From Thermoplasmata archaeon (GTDB lineage: Bacteria; Actinomycetota; Acidimicrobiia; Acidimicrobiales; Acidimicrobiaceae), in NCBI GenBank assembly GCA_021836665.1, contig JAKBHQ010000251.1, positions 1 to 5,266 of the forward strand: 5,266 nt of DNA. Reading direction: 5' to 3'. Positions 1-5,266 of this stretch are shown piece by piece; position 1 is the first letter of the stretch; each line of letters begins with the position of its first letter. The position numbers and the translations under genes were made by a program. The notes beneath the pieces are model-generated. The model was given only the letters and a program-made list of their open reading frames with translations. It was not told where the DNA came from and did no database searches.

Positions 1-836
1 CCCAAGAGTCTCCCTTTGCGAATATGAAGCACCTGGACCGAAGCCTCTAGTTCGTCAGCGACTATACCGATGACGTCGAGATCTACACCGCCCTCTACCA
101 TCACCTCTTGCTTCGAAACAACCCGTTCGATTGCCTCGAGGCGATCTCTAATCCTTGCAGCACGTTCGAACTCGAGTTGTGACGAAAGACTCCTCATTTC
201 GGCGTTGAGTTTGCCGACAATGGACTTCGTGTCACCTTTCAAAAAAGAACAGAGGTCGTCTACGGTACTTCGATAGGTCCCACTATCTACCGCCGAAACG
301 CACGGCCCCTTGCACCTCTCGATATGGTAGAGCAGACATGGCTTACCTAGTCTTCGCTGCCTCTCAAATTTCAAATCCGAGCAGGTTCGGATTTGAAACG
401 ACTTTTGAAGCATGTCAAGGGTCTCTCTCAAAGCAGAAGCATGGGGGTAGGGACCGAAATACCTCACCCCTTTTTGCCTAGCCGCCCTTGTGACAGTCGC
501 CTTAGGCCAGGGCTGATTGACCGTTACCGCAAGCACTGGATAGCTTTTATCATCCCTCAGCTTGACGTTGTATCGCGGCTTATGCCTCTTTATCAGACTG
601 TACTCAAGAACCAACGCTTCGACATCGGTGTCCACCTGGATCCACTCGATGGATTCAGCTTGAGAAATCATCATTTGGGTCCGCGGCATCAGGGCATCTA
701 GCGGCTGAAAATAGTTCTGCACCCGTTGGCGAAGCGACTTCGCTTTCCCGACATAGATCACCCGCCCATCTTGATCAAGGAACTGATACGAACCTGGTGC
801 GTCAGGTATCGACTGCGGAGGGGGTCTCTGCAACAT
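1..836 (-). CDS. uvrC: UvrABC system protein C (excinuclease subunit C), N-terminal part, cut by the window edge
   Basis: UvrC is the cytoplasmic nuclease of nucleotide excision repair: it joins the UvrB-DNA complex and incises on both sides of the lesion. The visible 278 residues hold the GIY-YIG 3'-incision domain (G15-S-Y17, then Y28-V-G30-K-A), with the expected catalytic tyrosine Y28, arginine R38 and glutamate E78 (in EALVLE). KGVRYFGPYPHA at 122-133 is a UvrC family motif. Cysteines 152, 167, 175 and 179 match the four ligands of the Fe-S cluster described in E. coli UvrC. A UVR helix pair that contacts UvrB spans about 204-239 (LEFERAARIRDRL). The RNase H-like 5'-incision domain and helix-hairpin-helix end lie outside the window, since UvrC is usually over 600 residues. 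I chose the ATG at 836 because it gives an actinobacterial-type N-terminus; an upstream in-frame GTG is possible. A weak GAGG sits 15 bases ahead of it. The gene follows uvrA with 57 bases between. Confidence 0.97.
   Translation of the reverse strand, partial: MLQRPPPQSIPDAPGSYQFLDQDGRVIYVGKAKSLRQRVQNYFQPLDALMPRTQMMISQAESIEWIQVDTDVEALVLEYSLIKRHKPRYNVKLRDDKSYPVLAVTVNQPWPKATVTRAARQKGVRYFGPYPHASALRETLDMLQKSFQIRTCSDLKFERQRRLGKPCLLYHIERCKGPCVSAVDSGTYRSTVDDLCSFLKGDTKSIVGKLNAEMRSLSSQLEFERAARIRDRLEAIERVVSKQEVMVEGGVDLDVIGIVADELEASVQVLHIRKGRLL
369..398. repeat. Perfect 12-bp inverted repeat inside uvrC
   Basis: The arms TTTCAAATCCGA (369-380) and TCGGATTTGAAA (387-398) are exact reverse complements around a 6-base loop. 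In uvrC mRNA this would be a stable hairpin within codons of about residues 147-156, with the loop encoding R150, T151 and the cluster cysteine C152. The encoded protein aligns with the UvrC family without gap, so this is not an insertion. No T-tract follows on the minus strand, so it is not a standard intrinsic terminator for uvrC. Any function is unproven. Confidence 0.85.
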
Positions 837-837
837 T

Positions 838-897
838 TCAGTTTCTTTCTGCCTCGCCACAACCAACGAGTCCAATTGGGCAACAATGGCGCATCAT
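838..897 (-). CDS. Possible 19-codon coupling mini-ORF between uvrA and uvrC
   Basis: An ATG ATG pair overlaps the uvrA stop: the A of the last uvrA codon CGA plus TG of TGA forms the first ATG. This opens a short frame encoding [19 protein letters not shown]. Its TGA ends one base before the uvrC ATG. The arrangement would let ribosomes finishing uvrA reinitiate and be delivered directly to the uvrC start. The peptide has three cysteines and resembles nothing I recognise. It has no Shine-Dalgarno of its own, and a 20-codon open frame in a 57-base gap is easily produced by chance, so the product may never be made. The geometry is observed; the coupling role is inference. Confidence 0.22.
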   Translation of the reverse strand: MMRHCCPIGLVGCGEAERN

Positions 898-3731
898 CGA
901 CGAATCAGCGGCTTCAGAAATTGCCCTGTGTAACTAGCGCCTATTTCCGCTACTTCCTCCGGGGTCCCTTCCGCAAGGACATATCCCCCGTTATCGCCTC
1001 CTTCGGGACCTAGATCGATTATCCAATCGACGGTTTTAATGACGTCCAGATTGTGTTCGATCACCACCACCGTATTCCCATTGTCTACCAGGGCCGAAAG
1101 AATACTCAAAAGCTTCCGGATATCTTCAAAATGAAGGCCGGTTGTCGGCTCGTCCAATATATAAAAAGTGTGTCCGGTAGCTCGCTTTGAGAGCTCGGTA
1201 GCCAGCTTGACCCGTTGTGCTTCGCCGCCCGAAAGAGTCGTCGCGCTCTGCCCCAACTTGACATATCCAAGTCCAACCTCATCGAGGGTCTTCAGGTGGC
1301 GGGCGATCTTTGGCTGGGCAGAAAAGAATAAGTTGGCTTCGGAAACTGACATGTCCAAAACATCGGCTATCGACTTACCCTTCCATGTCACCTCGAGCGT
1401 GTCGCGGTTATACCTGGCACCCTTGCAAAGTTCGCAAGGCACGTAGACGTCTGGAAGGAAGTTCATCTCGATCCTGATCGTCCCGTCACCGGAGCAGTTC
1501 TCGCACCTGCCCCCTCTCACGTTAAACGAAAATCTCCCGGGCATGTACCCCCTCGCACGCGACTCCTGTGTCTCGGCGAAGAGTTTTCTGATTCCGTCGA
1601 AAACCCCCGTATAAGTGGCTGGATTAGACCTAGGGGTCCGCCCAATCGGCGACTGGTCTATGTCGACGACCTTATCGATACTTTCGACACCTGAAATCTT
1701 CGTGTGCCTACCGGGAACGACTTTCGCATGATAGACCTTCTGTCTCAGTCCCTTGAGTAGGATTTCGTTCACCAGAGTTGACTTTCCAGATCCCGAAACG
1801 CCGGTGATCGCAGTAAGTTTGCCTAGCGGGAACTCGACGGTAATGTCCTTTAAATTATTCTCCCGCGCCCCTTCCACTGTCACATAAGCGCCGTTCCCCT
1901 CTCTTCGATAGTCGGGCAGCGCTATCGTTCTCCTACGGGAAAGATAGGCTCCTGTGATTGAAGCCTCAGAGGAGCAAAGATCTGCGTAGCTACCAGCCGA
2001 GATCACTTCTCCCCCGTGTTCGCCAGCACCTGGCCCGATGTCGACTATGTAATCCGCGGACTTGATGGTATCTTCATCATGCTCGACCACGATAACTGTA
2101 TTGCCGAGATCACGAAGCTTGGTCAATGTGGTTATTAGTCGGTGGTTGTCCCTCTGATGCAGTCCAATCGATGGTTCGTCTAGAACGTAAAGAACCCCAG
2201 CGAGTCCTGAGCCAATCTGCGAAGCCAGCCTTATCCGCTGAGCCTCTCCACCAGAAAGAGAAGCAGATGCTCTTGCCAAGGTGAGGTAGTCAAGACCGAC
2301 ATCGAGCAGAAAGTTGAGTCGAGCAATGACCTCTTTTATGACTTGCTTTGCTATCTTTGTGTCCCTTGATGAAAGCTTCATACCCGATATCCGCTGAGCG
2401 CAACGAGATATAGAAAGGCTACAAAGCGAGTAGATATCTAGTCCGTCGACCGTCACGGAAAGCGATTCGGGCTTAAGTCGTGCCCCAGAGCATGCTGGGC
2501 ACGATGCGACCCTCATGTAGCCTTCCCACATCGTCCTATAGGAATCAGACTCCGCTTCTGTCAGCTTTCGCTCTAACCATGGAATGATTCCCTCATAGTT
2601 GAGGGAAAACTTCCTAGTCTTCCCCCATTTGTTTTGATGAGACACGATGACAGCTTCACCCGTTCCATAGAGGACAACTTTCTTCTGGTCTTCAGCAAGG
2701 GTCGACCATGGCTTATTGAGGGGTATGTCGTTTTCTCGGGCCACGGATTCGAGCACAGACTGGAAGTACTCGGATCGGACGCTGGCCCAAGGAGCGACTG
2801 CACCTTGGAGTATGCTCAATCGCTCGTCAGGTATCACCAGTTCGACGTCGGCCTCATATCTAGTACCAAGCCCGTCACACCGCTGGCAGGCGCCATAGGG
2901 AGAGTTGAAGGAAAAGCTCCTAGGGGCCACTTCTCCGATGCTAACTCCGCAGTTGGGACAGGCTAAGGCTTCGGAAAATACCAATAGGTCTAAGTAGCTA
3001 CCAGCCTTATCGACTACCTGCGCCTCTAGCAAACCAGAACTCAACTCAAGAGCGGCTTCGACCGAGTCCGTTAGTCGCCTCTGAATACCATCTTTGATGA
3101 CGAGCCGGTCGACAACGACGTCGACGCTGTGATTCTCGTACCGAGCCAAGGAAAGTTTCGACCTGTCAGAAAGCTCGATAATCTCGCCATCCACTCGCGC
3201 CCTTGCGAAGCCCTTTCGAGCCAGATCATCCAAAAGTCCCTGGTATTCGCCCTTGCGCCCGCGCACGACCGGAGCCAGTAACAAAAACCTGGTCCCCTCA
3301 TCGAGGAGCATAAGTCTATCGACTATCTCTTCAGCGCTCTGTTTGGATACCTCGCAATTGCATTGTGGACAGTGCGGGACCCCAATCCTGGCATAAAGCA
3401 AGCGTAGGTAGTCGTAGACTTCGGTCACGGTACCTACCGTTGAACGGGGATTTTTAGATGCGGACTTCTGATCGATGGAAATTGCCGGCGAAAGGCCTTC
3501 GATGAAATCTACGTCTGGTTTCTCCATCAGACCGAGAAACTGCCTTGCGTAAGAAGAGAGGGACTCTACATAGCGTCTTTGGCCTTCAGCAAAGATAGTG
3601 TCAAAGGCCAAAGAGGACTTACCCGATCCCGATAGACCAGTGAAAACTATTAGCCGATCTCGCGGAAGCTCTACGGAAATATTCTTTAGATTGTGCTCTT
3701 TTGCACCTTGAACTATGAGCTTCTCTGCCAT
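894..3731 (-). CDS. uvrA: UvrABC system protein A (excinuclease ATPase subunit A), complete
   Basis: UvrA is the damage-recognition ATPase of nucleotide excision repair; as a dimer it finds distorted DNA and delivers UvrB. The 945 residues match the usual length (about 940-970). Module I has Walker A GLSGSGKS at 32-39, signature LSGGEAQR at 492-499 and Walker B with LDEPSIGLH at 517-525. Module II has GVSGSGKS at 644-651, LSGGEAQR at 833-840 and LDEPTTGLH at 859-867. Zinc cysteines are C258/C261 with C282/C285, C411/C414 (CPAC), and C743/C746 with C766/C769 in the DNA-contacting finger of module II. The motif [13 protein letters not shown], typical of UvrA, precedes that finger. No key residue is missing and there is no frameshift. 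The ATG at 3731 is the earliest possible start because a TGA lies in frame two codons upstream; no Shine-Dalgarno is visible. It lies between a transporter gene and uvrC on one strand, probably as one transcript. Confidence 0.99.
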   Translation of the reverse strand: MAEKLIVQGAKEHNLKNISVELPRDRLIVFTGLSGSGKSSLAFDTIFAEGQRRYVESLSSYARQFLGLMEKPDVDFIEGLSPAISIDQKSASKNPRSTVGTVTEVYDYLRLLYARIGVPHCPQCNCEVSKQSAEEIVDRLMLLDEGTRFLLLAPVVRGRKGEYQGLLDDLARKGFARARVDGEIIELSDRSKLSLARYENHSVDVVVDRLVIKDGIQRRLTDSVEAALELSSGLLEAQVVDKAGSYLDLLVFSEALACPNCGVSIGEVAPRSFSFNSPYGACQRCDGLGTRYEADVELVIPDERLSILQGAVAPWASVRSEYFQSVLESVARENDIPLNKPWSTLAEDQKKVVLYGTGEAVIVSHQNKWGKTRKFSLNYEGIIPWLERKLTEAESDSYRTMWEGYMRVASCPACSGARLKPESLSVTVDGLDIYSLCSLSISRCAQRISGMKLSSRDTKIAKQVIKEVIARLNFLLDVGLDYLTLARASASLSGGEAQRIRLASQIGSGLAGVLYVLDEPSIGLHQRDNHRLITTLTKLRDLGNTVIVVEHDEDTIKSADYIVDIGPGAGEHGGEVISAGSYADLCSSEASITGAYLSRRRTIALPDYRREGNGAYVTVEGARENNLKDITVEFPLGKLTAITGVSGSGKSTLVNEILLKGLRQKVYHAKVVPGRHTKISGVESIDKVVDIDQSPIGRTPRSNPATYTGVFDGIRKLFAETQESRARGYMPGRFSFNVRGGRCENCSGDGTIRIEMNFLPDVYVPCELCKGARYNRDTLEVTWKGKSIADVLDMSVSEANLFFSAQPKIARHLKTLDEVGLGYVKLGQSATTLSGGEAQRVKLATELSKRATGHTFYILDEPTTGLHFEDIRKLLSILSALVDNGNTVVVIEHNLDVIKTVDWIIDLGPEGGDNGGYVLAEGTPEEVAEIGASYTGQFLKPLIRR

Positions 3732-3786
3732 ATTTCAAGTGTAGTTTAACCTAGAAACCTACTTCGCGTGAGGTCCACTGCCTAGA
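3732..3786 (-). promoter_or_regulatory. Spacer before uvrA with weak promoter-like and LexA-like sequence
   Basis: This 55-base spacer separates the transporter stop from the uvrA ATG. On the minus strand it holds TAAACT (3748-3743), a 4/6 match to a -10 hexamer that fits the loose TANNNT form, 11 bases before the ATG. A start there would give a leader of only a few bases, which fits the absence of any purine-rich ribosome binding site. No convincing -35 is present. Just upstream, GAAGTAGGTTTC (3765-3754) has GAA-N6-TTC symmetry and matches 6 of 8 fixed bases of the actinobacterial LexA box GAAC-N4-GTTC. Both elements are weak and could be chance; uvrA may simply be read from upstream. Confidence 0.2.
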
Positions 3787-4614
3787 TCAGGACGAAGCGA
3801 GTATCACTGAAGCCATTGTGACCAGAGCTCCGATTAATTGAGGCCGAGTCAGTTTCTCTTTTGCAAAGATAGACGCCAAAGTCGTAGTAGTGACGGGATA
3901 AAGGGCTCCAAGCGCTCCAACCAGCGCCAGTTGTCCCATTTGCGAAGAAGCCGCGAAAAGTGCATTTGCACCGATGTCCAGCAGCCCGACTAGACCGAGA
4001 AATAACAGTGCAGACCCATCCGCCTTGAGCTTGGGTTTTCGGAAAGCTGCTAAAACAAGTAGGACTACTATGTTGGTCACTCGCTGTACCACCAAAGTCG
4101 CCAAAATACCATGCTGCGCCGACTGCGCTATAGCGGTAAAGACGAAGCCAAATCCGACAGCAGACACTGCGGCGAGGGAAACGGATCTGATATTAGCGTG
4201 TGCAAATCCCCTTAGCCTAAGACCACTAACTATCGCAACCCCAACCACGCAACCCACAAGGCCGATCAGTCTGATTAGTGAAATCTGCTCTCCAAGCAGA
4301 AGTCCAACTACCACCGGGACAGCACCGGAAGTCGCCGACACTGGCCCCACAATACCCATGGGCCCGATTGCGAGCGCTCGATAGTAAAGGCCTAGCGCCA
4401 GCGGGCCTACGATTCCGGCCCCAATTGCCCAAAGCAAAGATTTGCTTATTGAAAAACCGCCAAGGAGAAGGCTGACCACAAGCACCGCAACCATGGCCGT
4501 TCCTTGCGAATAGAGCACGCTCGCAAAGGCCGATATTCGCCGCGATAGCATGCCTCCACCAAAATCCGCACTGCCCCAAGCAACGCTGGAGAGTACGGCC
4601 AAAAGGGCACCCAA
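3787..4614 (-). CDS. EamA-type (DMT superfamily) inner-membrane transporter, substrate unknown
   Basis: A 275-residue, strongly hydrophobic protein with about ten membrane segments in two homologous halves (about 1-130 and 140-275), the layout of drug/metabolite transporters with two EamA domains. The first half carries the family pattern YYRALAIGP (77-85), then a proline/glycine-rich helix ending in a conserved G-E pair (G108-E109) and a glycine-rich helix (118-131). The second half repeats it: a helix near ALGALYPVTTTTLASIF followed by KEKLTRPQLIG. Relatives export or import amino acids, nucleosides, sugars or drugs, and the sequence does not decide between them. The start is TTG at 4614, supported by GGAGG six bases upstream; an in-frame TAG lies further upstream and no ATG or GTG lies between. 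It runs in the same direction as uvrA, 55 bases ahead of it. The N-terminus begins directly with the first membrane helix, so no cleaved signal peptide is expected. Confidence 0.9.
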   Translation of the reverse strand: MGALLAVLSSVAWGSADFGGGMLSRRISAFASVLYSQGTAMVAVLVVSLLLGGFSISKSLLWAIGAGIVGPLALGLYYRALAIGPMGIVGPVSATSGAVPVVVGLLLGEQISLIRLIGLVGCVVGVAIVSGLRLRGFAHANIRSVSLAAVSAVGFGFVFTAIAQSAQHGILATLVVQRVTNIVVLLVLAAFRKPKLKADGSALLFLGLVGLLDIGANALFAASSQMGQLALVGALGALYPVTTTTLASIFAKEKLTRPQLIGALVTMASVILASS

Positions 4615-4620
4615 TGAAGA

Positions 4621-4625
4621 CCTCC
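4621..4625 (-). promoter_or_regulatory. Strong ribosome binding site fixing the TTG start of the transporter
   Basis: GGAGG on the minus strand lies six bases before TTG at 4614-4612. This is an ideal Shine-Dalgarno at ideal spacing and decides the start codon. The leader further upstream (4626-4665) is T-rich on the minus strand, including seven consecutive T, which should keep the site unstructured. Confidence 0.75.
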
Positions 4626-4806
4626 GAATTGCCCCAAAAGAAGCCCTAAAGAAAGACGAGAAAAAAATCTAAAGTCCAGGTTAGCGGCAACAGTCATGCT
4701 TATTGTCGCATCAGGGGTGCTGAGGTCTATGGTGTTGTTACGACCGTCCGCTCACTTTTGGGTAATGCACTTTGTCGGGGTACCTGGCGCCATGCGATAA
4801 ATCAAG

Positions 4807-4836
4807 TTGCAGGCGATTTTCAGCGACCACTAAAAT
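4807..4836 (+). promoter_or_regulatory. Promoter-like sequence pointing away from the transporter
   Basis: TTGCAG (4807-4812) and TAAAAT (4831-4836) are separated by 18 bases. The second matches five of six bases of the TATAAT -10 consensus; the first keeps only the TTG of TTGACA. Transcription would begin near 4843 and run right, through the hairpin at 4854-4873 and an AAGGAG at 4876-4881. No good ORF follows directly. Such matches arise by chance in AT-richer spacer, so this is only a candidate. Confidence 0.2.
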
Positions 4837-4853
4837 ATTCCAGCTAGCGACAC

Positions 4854-4873
4854 GAAGTAGTTAGCCATACTTC
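4854..4873. repeat. Small inverted repeat GAAGTA-N8-TACTTC
   Basis: Six-base perfect arms (4854-4859 and 4868-4873) flank an eight-base loop in the region upstream of the transporter. It could be a protein-binding dyad or a weak RNA hairpin. No T-tract follows on the plus strand; AAGGAG begins three bases after it. The arms are short enough to be chance. Confidence 0.35.
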
Positions 4874-5004
4874 CTAAGGAGTGCGGGTGACCTAGCTCCG
4901 CCGCAACAAATTGGTCGTGTCACCTGAGCGCAGCTCCGCATTGACCCACAATTTTCGGCAGTTTTGTTTTCGAGCTTACGTTGCGTTCTAACGGAAGTTT
5001 GAGG

Positions 5005-5178
5005 TCACGATACCGAGCCGGTAGCAGAGATCCAGTTGCGATACTTCGTAGCCAAGCGATGTTCGTGTTCCAATTCAGCGGCGCGAGGTGGCTCGATGTA
5101 ATCGGCCAGTGCGGGTGCAATCTGATCCTGGTGGAGCAGATGAGAACTCTGGTGAGCGACGGCTATCGAATACCTCAT
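5005..5178 (-). CDS. Doubtful 57-residue ORF or gene remnant
   Basis: An ATG at 5178 opens a 57-codon frame ending in TGA at 5007-5005. The product begins MRYSIAVAHQSSHLLHQ and has a charged, helix-prone stretch (AAELEHEHRLATKYRNW, about residues 33-49). The upstream end of the same frame is closed by a TGA immediately before the ATG, and no Shine-Dalgarno is visible. The opposite strand is also open in exact codon register, so one of the two is a shadow and both may be. It could be a decayed fragment, perhaps of a mobile-element gene, but I recognise no family. Confidence 0.12.
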   Translation of the reverse strand: MRYSIAVAHQSSHLLHQDQIAPALADYIEPPRAAELEHEHRLATKYRNWISATGSVS

Positions 5179-5266
5179 TCACTTGCACTTCGCTGAGTGT
5201 GAAGCTGACGTTGGGGCGTTCCGCCTCTGGGCGTCTTGCCTTGGTGTAGTCTCCTTCTTTGATCCA

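Larger units (their letters stand above)
4626..5266. other. 641-base region without a supportable gene
   Basis: I find no recognisable protein, tRNA, rRNA or CRISPR repeat on either strand. Short frames are open on both strands at about 4920-5266, overlapping each other in antisense, and none resembles a known family. One minus-strand frame is open from the right edge to a TGA at 5077-5075 (63 codons, beginning WIKEGDYTKARRPEAERP); it could be the tail of a gene extending right or noise. A 5-bp hairpin TACCG-AGC-CGGTA lies at 5011-5023. The region may hold the transporter's promoter, but I could not identify a convincing -35/-10 pair on the minus strand. Confidence 0.6.

Noticed and set aside
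770..779. Palindrome CTTGATCAAG in uvrC
   Set aside because: A 10-base palindrome is expected a few times in 5 kb, and this one encodes the ordinary F-L-D-Q-D segment of UvrC.
393..1013. Plus-strand ORFs of 102 and 95 codons opposite uvrC and the uvrA end
   Set aside because: They are antisense to strongly supported coding sequence, resemble no family, and lack ribosome binding sites.
2573..3301. Several 60-110 codon ORFs on both strands within uvrA
   Set aside because: uvrA is continuous and fully conserved through this stretch; these are frame shadows.
4655..4676. CTAA-N8-TTAG followed by a seven-T run on the minus strand, considered as a terminator
   Set aside because: The stem is only four AT-rich pairs, and the T run continues into the leader of the transporter, so an intrinsic terminator is not supported.
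3974..4697. ORFs of 136, 117, 65 and 83 codons overlapping the transporter gene
   Set aside because: The transporter frame has the membrane pattern, family motifs and a ribosome binding site; the others are low-complexity shadows rich in Ser, Pro, Arg or Thr.
4885..4924. GGTGAC and GTCACC inverted repeat plus repeated AGCTCCGC, considered as an attachment site or tRNA-like fold
   Set aside because: Arms of six bases with a long loop and an 8-base direct repeat are at chance level; no T-loop or anticodon stem of a tRNA can be found.

Overview
The window is a stretch of bacterial chromosome of roughly 50% GC by eye. All clearly supported genes lie on the minus strand, so it reads biologically from right to left: a DMT-superfamily (EamA-type) membrane transporter at 4614-3787, the complete nucleotide excision repair ATPase uvrA at 3731-894, and the 5' part of uvrC from 836 off the left edge. 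The UvrC N-terminus and its core motifs look most like actinobacterial UvrC proteins. A tight uvrA-uvrC order is also common in that phylum, so I infer an actinobacterium or close relative with moderate GC. This is inference from protein character, not a database match.

Region by region: 1-836 encodes the first 278 residues of UvrC (GIY-YIG nuclease, four-cysteine region, UVR helix pair). Positions 837-893 are a 57-base junction that contains a 19-codon mini-ORF, which overlaps the uvrA stop and ends one base before the uvrC ATG. Positions 894-3731 are an intact 945-residue UvrA with both ATPase modules and all zinc-module cysteines. Positions 3732-3786 are a short spacer without a clear ribosome binding site for uvrA. 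Positions 3787-4614 encode the transporter, which starts at TTG behind a strong GGAGG. Positions 4626-5266 (641 bases) hold no gene I can support, only weak overlapping ORFs, a small hairpin and a promoter-like sequence.

UvrA scans DNA for bulky lesions and loads UvrB, and UvrC then cuts on both sides of the lesion, so the two genes are partners. Their spacing suggests co-transcription and possibly translational coupling. The transporter is co-directional, 55 bases upstream of uvrA, and may share the transcript, but nothing links its substrate to repair.

I see no mobile element, CRISPR array, RNA gene or obviously new system. The most unusual signals are a perfect 12-bp inverted repeat inside uvrC centred on the codon of a cluster cysteine, and the mini-ORF bridging uvrA and uvrC.
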